From assembly GCF_019443105.1 (NCBI RefSeq), contig NZ_JAHZIJ010000010.1, positions 114,464 through 178,463 on the forward strand: 64,000 nt of DNA, given 5' to 3'. This document shows, one piece after another, positions 45,503 through 53,614 of the stretch. Source of the DNA: Paenibacillus oenotherae. GTDB taxonomy: Bacteria; Bacillota; Bacilli; Paenibacillales; Paenibacillaceae. Both the position numbers and the translations under genes were made by a program. Below the pieces are notes generated by a model that saw nothing but the letters and a program-made list of their open reading frames with translations, did no database searches and was not told where the DNA came from. Each line of letters opens with the position of its first letter. The first letter of the stretch is position 1.

Positions 45503-46528
45503 TTATTTCGTGTTAACGATGCTGTCGTACAATTCTTTGCCGTATTTATTAGCGAATTCCTCGTGGACAGTTTTTGCTTTCTCCATAAACGGAGCCGTAT
45601 CTGGCTCAACGACTTCCATGCCGCTGTCTTTCAACATTTTGAGCAGCTCTTCTTCTGTCTTGGCAACAAGATCATTTTCGAAAGTGGTCGCTTCTTTAGC
45701 CGCCTCTTCCACTGCCTTTTGCTGTGCTTCGGACAGCTTGCTATATGTGATATCGCTCATCGTGAGCATAACGTAGCCATAAACATGATTCGTGAGCATC
45801 AAATATTTTTGAACCTCTTGAATTTTGTTGCTTGCGATCAGGGCAAATGGATTCTCCTGTGCATCGATTACGCCTGTTTGCAAAGAGGAGTATACTTCAC
45901 CGAACGCCATCGGAGTCGGGGATGCGCCCATTGCTTTCCATGCTGCGATCGAAGCAGGAATCTCTGGAACACGCACTTTCAGACCCTTCAAGTCTTCCAC
46001 TTTCTCAATCTTTTTATTAGCAGTCAGCTCACGCGGACCACGTACCCAGAACTCCAGACCGCGCACCTGCGCGTTAGCCAGCAGGTCTGCCTTCATCTTC
46101 GTGCCTACTTCACCGTAGAGCACTTTCTCCATATGGTCTTGATCACGGAACAGGTACGGCAGTTCAAGAATCGAATACGGCTCATAGAAGTTGGAGAGCA
46201 CGCCTGCTACAAGAGCGAAGTCAACGGAGCCAAGCTGCATGCCTTCAATCAGGTCGCGGTCGTTGCCAAGCGTGGAGCTCGGGTATACTTCGACCTCAAC
46301 ACTGCCGCCGGATTTCTCTTTCACCAGCTCTGCGAATTTGAGCGCCCCTTTATGCCATGCATCCGATTCCCCTGTAATATGGCCAAGACGCAGCTTGACC
46401 TTCTTGTCGGAGCTGGCATTGCCGCCGGATGCTGCCTCTTTGCTGCCATTGTTTCCATTACTGCCGCATGCAGCGCTTACAACAATCAATAAGAGCACCA
46501 TTGATATCAAGGCAAGTTTCTTGTACAT
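45503..46528 (-). CDS. dctP: TRAP transporter solute-binding lipoprotein, DctP family
   Basis: 341 residues. The start is taken at ATG 46528, with GGGAGGT eight bases upstream; the open frame from 46555 has no ribosome site. The lipobox VVSAAC marks a membrane-anchored binding protein. Family features follow: LRLGHITGESDAWHKGALKF, GSVDFALVAGVLSNFY, FWVRGPRELTANK with the conserved Arg that salt-bridges a carboxylate of the ligand, and GVIDAQENPFALI. These imply an organic acid ligand, consistent with an acid-sugar pathway in the adjacent genes. A strong hairpin precedes it and another follows it. Confidence 0.93.
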   Translation of the reverse strand: MYKKLALISMVLLLIVVSAACGSNGNNGSKEAASGGNASSDKKVKLRLGHITGESDAWHKGALKFAELVKEKSGGSVEVEVYPSSTLGNDRDLIEGMQLGSVDFALVAGVLSNFYEPYSILELPYLFRDQDHMEKVLYGEVGTKMKADLLANAQVRGLEFWVRGPRELTANKKIEKVEDLKGLKVRVPEIPASIAAWKAMGASPTPMAFGEVYSSLQTGVIDAQENPFALIASNKIQEVQKYLMLTNHVYGYVMLTMSDITYSKLSEAQQKAVEEAAKEATTFENDLVAKTEEELLKMLKDSGMEVVEPDTAPFMEKAKTVHEEFANKYGKELYDSIVNTK

Positions 46529-46572
46529 GTGTGTGACCTCCCAGTTTGTATACATTCATGTTGTTCCATCCT

Positions 46573-46602
46573 CCGGCTTCACTGCGTAACAGCGTGAAGC
46601 CG
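46573..46602 (-). terminator. Hairpin between the alcohol dehydrogenase gene and dctP
   Basis: CCGGCTTCAC pairs perfectly with GTGAAGCCGG across 10 bases, 15 bases past the dehydrogenase stop. There is no T-run on the minus strand (GAGGATGG follows), so an RNA-stability or attenuation element is likelier than a full terminator. Confidence 0.5.
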
Positions 46603-46616
46603 GGCTGATCTTTCGG

Positions 46617-47642
46617 CTATTCGAACGTGACCAGCACCTTTAGCGACGAATCTTCCTTCTTATCAACCAAACGGAATCCTTCCGCAGCCTGCTCATAAGA
46701 TAATCGATGGGAAATGATAGCCTCTTCATTAAGGGCACCCGCTCCAATGAGGTCAATCGCTGTAATCGTGTCTTCGCGGGTGTATGTCATGCAGCCTACA
46801 ATTTCTTTCTCCTGATTCTGCAAATTATGAATGTCGAAGGTCTGGGTGCCATGGAACATTGCAATCGTTACGATGCGGCCGCCTTTGCGCAGCAGAACAA
46901 GGGACTGATCAATAATACCGGGAACACCAGCTGCAATAAGCACTTTATCGAATTCTCCGCCGATTATGCCCTTGGCCTCTGCCATCCACTCCGGCTTGTT
47001 CATAATATTAAGCGTGTGCGTGGCGCCCATCTGCACAGCGCTTTCGAGTGCATAATCCATCACATCTGTTACCATGATGGTCGTTGCGCCGGCTGCCTTC
47101 GCTGCGGCCATCGCCAACAGTCCAATCGGTCCTGCTCCAAGAACAGCTACCTTGTCGCCTACTTCAATGGCCGCCTTGCGGACAGCGTGCACGCCAACTG
47201 CGAAAGGCTCCACCAGTACGCCTTGCTCATAGCTCATACTGTCCGGCAGCTTGAATACCATTTGCTCCGGCGCGGTAAAATATTCTGCCATCGCGCCATA
47301 CCAATTGCCGATGCCCGGCGCTCCTCGATTGGCACAATAGTTGATCTTGCCAGTCAAACAGTATTCGCAGGTGCCGCAGCCCGTCTGAGGCTCAACCGTT
47401 ACCCGGTCGCCAAGCTGCAGCTTCGTTACCGCCTCTCCAAGCTTGACCACCTCGCCGGCAATTTCATGGCCGATGATGACCGGCGGCTTGCGGAAGGGGT
47501 GCAGACCTTTGTACGTATGAATGTCTGAACCACAGATTCCGGCAACCTTAACCTTGATCAATACCTCATTTGCGGACAACTCTGGAATTTCCACATCCTT
47601 GACAACGACTTTGTAAGCATCATCTACATATACAGCCTTCAT
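46617..47642 (-). CDS. Zinc-dependent alcohol dehydrogenase (threonine/sorbitol dehydrogenase-like)
   Basis: 341 residues, the usual length of the medium-chain zinc dehydrogenases. Catalytic zinc ligands are in AGICGSDIHTYKG (Cys) and IIGHEIAGEVVKLG (His-Glu). The structural zinc loop has four Cys (GCGTCEYCLTGKINYC). The nucleotide fold is VAVLGAGPIGLLAMAAAKAAG, and TDVMD at the end of beta-2 indicates NAD preference. It resembles L-threonine- and polyol-dehydrogenases. Within this cluster it would oxidise a hydroxyl of the imported acid sugar to a 3-oxo acid, the substrate type taken by the DUF1537 kinase. That step is inferred. Confidence 0.88.
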   Translation of the reverse strand: MKAVYVDDAYKVVVKDVEIPELSANEVLIKVKVAGICGSDIHTYKGLHPFRKPPVIIGHEIAGEVVKLGEAVTKLQLGDRVTVEPQTGCGTCEYCLTGKINYCANRGAPGIGNWYGAMAEYFTAPEQMVFKLPDSMSYEQGVLVEPFAVGVHAVRKAAIEVGDKVAVLGAGPIGLLAMAAAKAAGATTIMVTDVMDYALESAVQMGATHTLNIMNKPEWMAEAKGIIGGEFDKVLIAAGVPGIIDQSLVLLRKGGRIVTIAMFHGTQTFDIHNLQNQEKEIVGCMTYTREDTITAIDLIGAGALNEEAIISHRLSYEQAAEGFRLVDKKEDSSLKVLVTFE

Positions 47643-47771
47643 TGCAGCTCCTCCACTCCCTGATTGAAACGAACAATGGGGTGCGGTACAGGGGAATGTT
47701 CATCCGATCGCTGACGCTTCTCCAGAATCACTCCCTCTGCTCCACTCTGTCGTTCGTCCTCTCGTTCTTCT

Positions 47772-48419
47772 TTAGTTAAACAATTTGCTCTTCGATTCCT
47801 GAAGATGATGCTTCATCCGCTGCACACATTCTTCATCGCCTTGCTGCAGCAGTTGATAAATCTCCTTATGATCCTGCAGGAATCCTTCCATTCTGTTCGG
47901 CTCTTTCCGCAAATGCCTTAGCGTGATTCGCAGCAGATGGTCTTGATAATTCAGCAGCACACGATAAATTTCCTGATTGCCTGCAAATTTGCAAAGCAGA
48001 AGATGAAACTGATGATCAGCCTTGGCGAAGGCCTTCACATTCAACTGCTTCACGATCTCTTCCGTCTCTTGCAGATTAGCCAGCAGCAGATGATTCTGCT
48101 CTTCTGTCAACCGACCAAGAATCTCTCTAATATTGAAGGACTCCAAGGCAACCCTGAGATCATATATATCAACAATCCGGTTCAATGCAAGGTCATTAAT
48201 GATGATTCCCTGCTTGGATGATACCGTTACGAAGCCCTCTGTCTCCAGGCGGGTAAGCGCCGATTTGATCGGTGTCTTGCTCATCTGCAGCAGCTCGATC
48301 AGCTCCCGTTCTGACAAGAAGCGTCCCGGCTCGAATCTCTCATCGAGAATATGTTCCTTAATCTGATTGTAGGCAATGTCTTTCAATAAAGGCGCTGAGC
48401 CCGAGCTGGTCTCTTCCAA
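47772..48419 (-). CDS. GntR family regulator, FCD domain (FadR subfamily)
   Basis: 215 residues. The start is TTG 48419 behind AGGGGAGGTGG; the ten codons further up lack support, and the paralogue at 62562-63212 begins at the same place (TTG). The N-terminal winged helix is KDIAYNQIKEHILDERFEPG, FLSERELIELLQMSKTPIKS and ALTRLETEGFV. The C-terminal helical FCD domain follows, with metal-site residues Asp (IYDLRVALE) and His (ADHQFHLLLCKF, RITLRHLRK). It lies within the acid-sugar operon between kinase and dehydrogenase, so it probably controls the operon itself in response to a pathway acid. A matching operator candidate is at 51244-51271. Confidence 0.9.
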   Translation of the reverse strand: MEETSSGSAPLLKDIAYNQIKEHILDERFEPGRFLSERELIELLQMSKTPIKSALTRLETEGFVTVSSKQGIIINDLALNRIVDIYDLRVALESFNIREILGRLTEEQNHLLLANLQETEEIVKQLNVKAFAKADHQFHLLLCKFAGNQEIYRVLLNYQDHLLRITLRHLRKEPNRMEGFLQDHKEIYQLLQQGDEECVQRMKHHLQESKSKLFN

Positions 48420-48455
48420 ACTGCCACCTCCCCTCACGATGATCACCATACCGGG

Positions 48456-49829
48456 TTAATCCGCAGCGGCATCCCTCACTCTGGCAAAATAATCCGGACT
48501 TCCAAACTGGCCGCCCTTCAGCGCAAGTTCGATTCCATCCATAGCCGGATCTTCCGAGTAAACTTTGCACAGCGGCGCCCCCGGTGAGATGGGAAGCAGC
48601 ATTTCCAGCCCATAAATGCCCATCTCGCTTGTAACGAAGCCTGATGTATCGCCCCCGGCAATTACAACCCGGCGCAGTCCCGCCTGCCGCATTATATAGT
48701 TGGTCCAGCGTCCCAGCTGTCTTCCAATATGCTCCCCCGCCTGCGAACCGTTGATTCCCCTATCGGCCAAAGCCTTGCGGGTTGCCGCGATTGCTGCATC
48801 CTCCGGTCCCAGCGCCGTATAGAGAACCACGCTCTCCCCTTCATTAAGGAGAGTAATCGCTTGATTCAGCAGCTCATCCGGCAGGCTCTCTCCGCCCGTA
48901 ATAGCGGAGGCTGGAATGCGAATGCCATGAAAGCCTTGTTCGATGGCGGTCTCAATCTGCCGCTGGCTGACTGGTGAAGCGCTTCCAGATACGGCTAAGA
49001 TCCGATCGGATGGCGCGATGCTGCCCGTGCGCTGTGCCGCTGGCTCCTCTTTTGCCAATCCGGATTTCTTCCAGAAGGCAGTCAATGCGTATTCAACACC
49101 GGAAGAGCCTACTACAAATTGAAGACCCTCGGCTAAAGCACCCTCCCAGATTAATCCGCCGCTGCGTGCCAGTCTCTCCTCATCCAGAGCATCAATCAGC
49201 AGCACTGCCGGCTTTTCGTTCAGCTTGGCACGATAGCGCTCTCCAACAGTCAGAGCATCGCCGTCCAGCTCCAAAATGTTCATCAAGCCGATTTCCTCAT
49301 CCAGCTGCTCCCGCAGATGAAGCCTCAAGTCTGCCTCCCCCATTGGCGTAACGGGATGACGAGACATCACTGGATGGCGATCCAGGCGGTATACGTTTCC
49401 GTCCATCCGGGCAAAATGTTGGCCGAACAACGTATATCGTCCAAGCGCCGGCGCCCCTACCAACAGTGGAACTGTCTCCTGCCCTGCAAAGAACGGGCGC
49501 GATACCCTTATCGCCTCGCCAATGCTTCCGAATTCCGGCGATGAATCGAAGGTGGAGCAGGTTTTGTAATGAACAACCGGTGCTCCAAGCCGTGACAAGC
49601 CTGCCATAACCGCCCCTACTTCCTTTGCCAGGTCCGGCGGCGTCTTTGCCCGGCTGGTACCAGCTACGCCGATACAGCGGATGCCTTGGAATCGCTCCAC
49701 CATGGCTGGTGTCGGGGCATCCAGGAACAATAGGGTCCGATAGCCGCTGCTCGCCAAGGCTTCCATTGCATCCGTAGAACCTGTAAAATCATCGCCGTAG
49801 AAAGCGAGTAGAAGCTCATTGTCTTTCAT
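48456..49829 (-). CDS. Four-carbon acid sugar kinase family (DUF1537; OtnK/OiaK-like)
   Basis: 457 residues, ATG 49829, 22 bases after the RuBisCO-like gene. The N-terminal acid-sugar-binding domain starts with AFYGDDFTGSTDAMEALAS (the DDFTG motif that defines the family). The C-terminal nucleotide domain has ILAVSGSASPVSQRQIETA and RVVIAGGDTSGFVTSEMGI (GGDTSG). Characterised members phosphorylate 3-oxo-tetronates, or 3-oxo-isoapionate (OiaK) in the D-apionate pathways, at the terminal carbon. Neighbourhood with an RLP favours the OiaK-like role, whose product is decarboxylated or transcarboxylated by an RLP. This rests on pathway knowledge, not on residues that fix specificity. Confidence 0.9.
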   Translation of the reverse strand: MKDNELLLAFYGDDFTGSTDAMEALASSGYRTLLFLDAPTPAMVERFQGIRCIGVAGTSRAKTPPDLAKEVGAVMAGLSRLGAPVVHYKTCSTFDSSPEFGSIGEAIRVSRPFFAGQETVPLLVGAPALGRYTLFGQHFARMDGNVYRLDRHPVMSRHPVTPMGEADLRLHLREQLDEEIGLMNILELDGDALTVGERYRAKLNEKPAVLLIDALDEERLARSGGLIWEGALAEGLQFVVGSSGVEYALTAFWKKSGLAKEEPAAQRTGSIAPSDRILAVSGSASPVSQRQIETAIEQGFHGIRIPASAITGGESLPDELLNQAITLLNEGESVVLYTALGPEDAAIAATRKALADRGINGSQAGEHIGRQLGRWTNYIMRQAGLRRVVIAGGDTSGFVTSEMGIYGLEMLLPISPGAPLCKVYSEDPAMDGIELALKGGQFGSPDYFARVRDAAAD

Positions 49830-49851
49830 CCCTCTATTACCTCCATTCCTC

Positions 49852-51117
49852 CTACTTCCTGCCGAATGTCTCTATTGCTTTCTGCAGCTCAGGATGCTCC
49901 TCGGCATACGTGTTCAGCTCAATTCCCTGAACCGCTGCTTCCCAGCCCTGCTGCATGCTGCGGACACCCTCGGCTGTACCTCCCGGATGGGCCAAGATGC
50001 CGCCTCCGGCAAGATGAATGACATCAAGCGAGCGAACTGCCTCATAGGTTGTTGCTGCACTTCCCGCCCATTGCGCTGAGGACAGCACCGGCATGACCGT
50101 ATAGCCACCGAGCATTGGGCTTAGACAATCATTAATGGATTGTGCAACAGATTCATTGCTCTCCGCGAACTTGCTGTCCAGCCCATTCGTATGAAGGTGA
50201 TCGACGCCCGCGAGCCGGCATAGCTTCTGATAAGCAGTGAAGCTCATGCCAAGCAGCGGACAGCGGGTCATCGCTCCCCATTGATTGCGGTGACCGTGAA
50301 CCGGCAGCTCCGTATACTGGCGAAGATGGGCAACTGCCGGCAATCCGACACTGTTGATGCTGACCATCACACAGGTACCGCCCGCTGCCAGAACAATGTC
50401 ATGATTGCGCCTCATCTCATCGATATCGCCCGTAATATTGAAGGCATACATCAGCTTCTTGCCCGTCCGGTCGGCTGCCCGCTCAATCTCTGCCATCACA
50501 ACCTCGACACGTTGTTCGAAGGAAGCATACAGCGGATTGCCGCACAGCTCGTCATCCTTGATGAAATCCAGCCCCGCTTCCGCCAGTTCGCGAACCATCG
50601 ATCCGTATTCGGACAATGGGAGGCCGATACTCGGCTTCACGATCGTTCCGATGATGGGACGATCGTACACCCCAGCGAACCTCCGCGTCCCTTCGATGCC
50701 GAATTTCGGCCCCGGATAGCGGATCGCAAAGGGCTCCGGCAAGTCCAGATCCATCAGCCTCAGCCCCGAGAATTCACGAAGCTCATAGAGGTTCCCGGCT
50801 ACAGTAGATAACAGATTAGGCAGTGATGGGCCAAAATTATGAAAGGGAAATGAAAGCTTCACAAGCGCTCTGCGATAGACGGGCTTGTCCATGCCTGGCG
50901 GGAGATAGCATTCCGGCAGCGATGGGGCAGAATAAGCGCCCAGCTCTTGAATGCTCACGACTTCCGCGCCATGACGCGCCTTCAGTTCCCGCGTTTCACC
51001 CGGCACAGAGATGAACGTACCCGTGGACTGCTCACCAGCCATCACCTGGGCCGCTCTCTCCAATGGATATGGCGTCTCGATAAGATAAGTAGCCAGAACT
51101 CTATGATCGGTCATCAT
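49852..51117 (-). CDS. RuBisCO-like protein (RLP), OiaX/OiaT-like decarboxylase or transcarboxylase candidate
   Basis: 421 residues, ATG 51117 behind GAGGT. A large-subunit RuBisCO fold with the catalytic set largely kept: IVKPSIGLPLSEYG (general base Lys region), GLDFIKDDELCGNP (carbamylated Lys with the Asp and Glu metal ligands), HGHRNQWG (His), HLHTNGLDSKFAES (loop-6 Lys), and AGGGILAHPGGTAEG (phosphate site). This is not the MtnW enolase pattern alone; with the DUF1537 kinase next to it, it fits the RLPs of D-apionate catabolism that act on 3-oxo-isoapionate-4-phosphate. Which of decarboxylation (OiaX) or transcarboxylation/hydrolysis (OiaT) cannot be decided by eye. First gene of the operon, behind a clear promoter. 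Confidence 0.88.
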   Translation of the reverse strand: MMTDHRVLATYLIETPYPLERAAQVMAGEQSTGTFISVPGETRELKARHGAEVVSIQELGAYSAPSLPECYLPPGMDKPVYRRALVKLSFPFHNFGPSLPNLLSTVAGNLYELREFSGLRLMDLDLPEPFAIRYPGPKFGIEGTRRFAGVYDRPIIGTIVKPSIGLPLSEYGSMVRELAEAGLDFIKDDELCGNPLYASFEQRVEVVMAEIERAADRTGKKLMYAFNITGDIDEMRRNHDIVLAAGGTCVMVSINSVGLPAVAHLRQYTELPVHGHRNQWGAMTRCPLLGMSFTAYQKLCRLAGVDHLHTNGLDSKFAESNESVAQSINDCLSPMLGGYTVMPVLSSAQWAGSAATTYEAVRSLDVIHLAGGGILAHPGGTAEGVRSMQQGWEAAVQGIELNTYAEEHPELQKAIETFGRK

Positions 51118-51243
51118 GATCTACCTCATTTCTTGATAGCTTCATCCTTCCAGCAAGCAGAACTCGAAAGAACAGTTCTGCGATTGCTTGCTTGCTTGCT
51201 CGCTTGCTATGTGCCATCATCGTTGCGTTCACCATTCATTCAT

Positions 51244-51271
51244 AGATCCATCTTAGATCTATGTTAGATCT
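51244..51271. promoter_or_regulatory. Three phased AGATC(C/T) repeats: GntR operator candidate
   Basis: AGATCC at 51244, AGATCT at 51255 and AGATCT at 51266 recur every 11 bases, one helical turn, each inside TTAGATCTAT-like context. They lie just downstream of the predicted start point of the RLP operon, a repressor-type position. The GntR product at 47772 is the obvious candidate ligand. Confidence 0.6.
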
Positions 51272-51282
51272 ATTTGATACCC

Positions 51283-51311
51283 ATCATAAATAAACCGCTT
51301 TCATTTGTCAA
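51283..51311 (-). promoter_or_regulatory. Promoter of the RLP/kinase/TRAP operon
   Basis: On the minus strand TTGACA (51311-51306), a 17-base spacer and TATGAT (51288-51283). The spacer contains TGAAAGCGGTTT, close to a cre site, so catabolite repression is also possible. Transcription should start near 51276, right at the AGATCT repeats. The rest of the 51.12-51.52 kb gap shows a short (CTTG)n run at 51184-51207 and nothing else. Confidence 0.75.
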
Positions 51312-51440
51312 TCGATTTCGCTAAAATCCGAATAGCCCACTTTTTCCCACTCTTGCACGGGTGTGATGGCCGATGCCTGAAACACTGATATACGCTATAT
51401 TTTTAGCCGGCTACAGTGAATCATTCATCTGAGCACAAAA

Positions 51441-51474
51441 AGTGCCCGGAAGTCCGAAGGACTTCTCAGGCACT
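51441..51474 (-). terminator. Terminator of the thioesterase gene
   Basis: AGTGCC-x-GAAGTCC pairs with GGACTTC-x-GGCACT, followed by TTTTTG on the minus strand, 47 bases past the stop. Confidence 0.8.
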
Positions 51475-51520
51475 CATCATAAGCTGCCCATCTATAATTA
51501 AGGCAGGAGACGTATTCCGC

Positions 51521-52033
51521 CTATTCCCATGGAAATTTCGTAACCAGAAAGTCAGCGAATTTCTTGCTTTCCTCTCTTCTCCTTCTTCTCATCTCTGCCC
51601 GATGTTCTGCCGTCTCGAACAATTTCCATTCCTCTTCAGTCTCCGGGACAACGTGAGGAATAGGAATGGGCCGATTGTTCTCGTCCAGCGCGACGAAGGT
51701 AAGGAAAGATGTTGCTGCAATCTTTCTCTCCCCGCTCCTCAGATCCTCCCGAATCACCTTCACGAAGACCTCCATCGAGCTCTTGCCTGTCCATGTTACG
51801 AAGGATTCCAACGATACCGAATCAGAGGGCCGGATGGGATGCAGAAAATCAACTGAATCGGTAGAGGCCGTAACTGTGGTCACACGGCATAATTTCGAGG
51901 CCGAAATCGATGCAATATCATCAATATAGGACATCAACTTGCCGCCGAATAAGGTCTCATGATTGTTCACATCCGTCGGAAAAACTCTGGATACTTTGAA
52001 ACAACGGGTCTCCTTGGCAAACTTCTTGTCCAC
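51521..52033 (-). CDS. Acyl-CoA thioesterase, hotdog fold (YkhA/YciA-like)
   Basis: 170 residues. The hotdog thioesterase pattern is clear: VFPTDVNNHETLFGGKLMSYIDDIASISA (key N-x2-x-TLFGG-x-LMxxID-x2-A, with the active Asp), then VTASTDSVDFLHPI and SLESFVTWTGKSSMEVFV. The C-terminal tail is charged (EHRAEMRRRRREESKKF), as in YkhA relatives. Members hydrolyse a broad range of acyl-CoA esters. Monocistronic with its own terminator; no link to neighbours is evident. Confidence 0.9.
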   Translation of the reverse strand: MDKKFAKETRCFKVSRVFPTDVNNHETLFGGKLMSYIDDIASISASKLCRVTTVTASTDSVDFLHPIRPSDSVSLESFVTWTGKSSMEVFVKVIREDLRSGERKIAATSFLTFVALDENNRPIPIPHVVPETEEEWKLFETAEHRAEMRRRRREESKKFADFLVTKFPWE

Positions 52034-52151
52034 AATCGGTCACACTTCTTTCTGCAAAGTTGCATATGTCCGATAATCTTTTCTAAGGCTCGCGGTCCTA
52101 ATCTGCTCAATTCCGATTGCTGCTGCGACGGATGGCAGATATAGCCAAATA

Positions 52152-52730
52152 CTAACCGACATTGCCTCCAGCTATGCGATCTCCAGAATTGCCCGATGGA
52201 TCCGTTTTATAATCATCCTCATCCGCATGGACAATAAAGGATTTGCCCTGGATCGAGTTCGCCTTGCCCTTCTCCAACGTCATCCCTTCAATAACGAAAC
52301 TCATATGAGCCGTCCCGTCAGCCCCGGCATTCAGATTGAGGTAATCACCCTGATGCGGCCCCTCCGGATTAAGGTGGCCGTGCTTCTTATGCTCCGGATT
52401 GTAATGTGCGCCCGCAGTCTTGAAGTCATTGTTCTCAAACTTCTTCTCATGAAGATGAAACCCATGCTTGCCCGGCTTTAACCCCGATGCTTGCACATTA
52501 ACCTGGATACCGCGATCCGTCTCAGACAGCCGCACATGCCCTGTTACCGCTCCCGCAGCCGTCACAAGCGGAATATTCATCTCACCGAGCCAGACCTCTT
52601 TCGTATCTCTCGCCCACAGCTTGCCGAAGCTTTGATTGTTGCTCTGCAAAGTAAATGCAGCACCCGTAAACAACAGGACACCGCAGACAATTGCGATAAC
52701 GACATACTTCCTGTTTGACTTGCGAATCAT
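52152..52730 (-). CDS. sodC: Cu/Zn superoxide dismutase family, membrane-anchored or secreted
   Basis: 192 residues. ATG 52730 is chosen, with AAGGAGG eight bases upstream; the frame extends 18 codons further without a ribosome site. A membrane segment (YVVIAIVCGVLLFTGAAFTL) near the N-terminus serves as signal or anchor. The SOD fold keeps all metal ligands: GFHLHE (two Cu His), TAGAHYNP (bridging His), HKKHG and GPHQGD (Zn His, His, Asp), SFIVHADEDD (fourth Cu His) and GDRIAGG (active-site Arg). Both Cys of the conserved disulfide are absent (positions near FENNDF and RIAGG). It converts superoxide outside the membrane. Confidence 0.9.
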   Translation of the reverse strand: MIRKSNRKYVVIAIVCGVLLFTGAAFTLQSNNQSFGKLWARDTKEVWLGEMNIPLVTAAGAVTGHVRLSETDRGIQVNVQASGLKPGKHGFHLHEKKFENNDFKTAGAHYNPEHKKHGHLNPEGPHQGDYLNLNAGADGTAHMSFVIEGMTLEKGKANSIQGKSFIVHADEDDYKTDPSGNSGDRIAGGNVG

Positions 52731-52937
52731 GCAACAAACCTCCTTATTTTCTTCGTATTGTTCCCACTGTATCCGATTTGACACTACTATCCCTGTCCAT
52801 TTCCAATTCTCCCTATACTAATCCCTCGCACATTATGCAGCGGATGGCCTTCAAGGAGCGTCACTACTCGGTATCGTACCCCCTGAGTGTAGCGCTATGT
52901 GATACACTGCGTGCGGCATGTTGTTATGTTTCCTTAT

Positions 52938-53190
52938 AATGCTGTGGTGTGGTGGTGTTTAGTGTTATATTGTGTGCTGTGTTATGTCGTGTTGTATGCT
53001 GTATTATGCTGCGTTGAGTGTTGTTTGCTGTGTTATGTGTGCTGTGTTATGTGTGTTGTGTGTTGTGTCGTGCTGTATTATGATGTGTTGTGTGCTATGT
53101 TGCGCTGTGTGCTGTGTTATGCTGCGTGTTATTGTGATGTACTGTATGTTGTTATGCTGTGCTGTATTGTTCAGGTCTGTGCAACGCAGT
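52938..53190. repeat. GT-rich low-complexity tract with flanking repeats
   Basis: About 250 bases made almost only of degenerate TGTGTT/TGCTGTGTTATG units on the plus strand, with strong strand asymmetry (G and T). A related sequence (agtgtagcgctatgt) flanks it on both sides, near 52888 and 53187. Open frames through it are Cys/Val-rich and are not considered genes. It lies in the 880-base gap between sodC and the sensor kinase. Confidence 0.8.
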
Positions 53191-53265
53191 GTAGCGCTAT
53201 GTACTATACTGAGGCACAATGTGGTGTTACCTTGCAGGATGGAGGTCGGCCACAACAAAGCAGAA

Positions 53266-53450
53266 ATCCTGCGTAGGTGCAGGAATTTCGATGGAAAACA
53301 CCCATAGAAGGCAGAATGCCTGCAATCAGGCATGAATATATAGGGGATTTCGCCTTCTAGAGACAATTAGAGCGAAATGCCTGCACTTGCGCAGGCATTT
53401 GTTCCTTGGCAGGCCGAAAACGAGTGAAAACCTGCACTTATGCAGGCATC
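53266..53450 (+). repeat. Four-hairpin dispersed element, copy B
   Basis: Hairpins cctgcgtaggtgcagg (53268), gcctgcaatcaggc (53318), aatgcctgcacttgcgcagg (53376) and cctgcacttatgcagg (53431) at spacings near 50, 60 and 52 bases. Between the last two is GGCCGAAAACGAG, as in the other copies. It starts 75 bases after the GT-rich tract. Confidence 0.8.
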
Positions 53451-53520
53451 TTCCCCGTTTCTGGAATGGCGCCTCTGATCAGGAGGATTTCCCCCCTGAA
53501 CCCAGAGCAGGTAATAAGAA

Positions 53521-53561
53521 GAGTCCTCCAGTTCCACTTTGGTCGTGGCTTTGGAGGACTC
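53521..53561 (-). terminator. Terminator of the hybrid histidine kinase gene
   Basis: GAGTCCTCCA and TGGAGGACTC are perfect 10-base arms, 54 bases past the kinase stop. On the minus strand TTCTTATT follows. Confidence 0.7.
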
Positions 53562-53614
53562 CTATTTTCGACAGCCCCAGCTCCATAGGTGCTCGTTGGG
53601 AAAGGAAAGCAGCT

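Noticed and set aside
52899-53307. Two plus-strand open frames with Cys/Val/Leu-rich products
   Set aside because: Both are translations of the GT-rich low-complexity tract; composition is not protein-like and no ribosome site precedes them.
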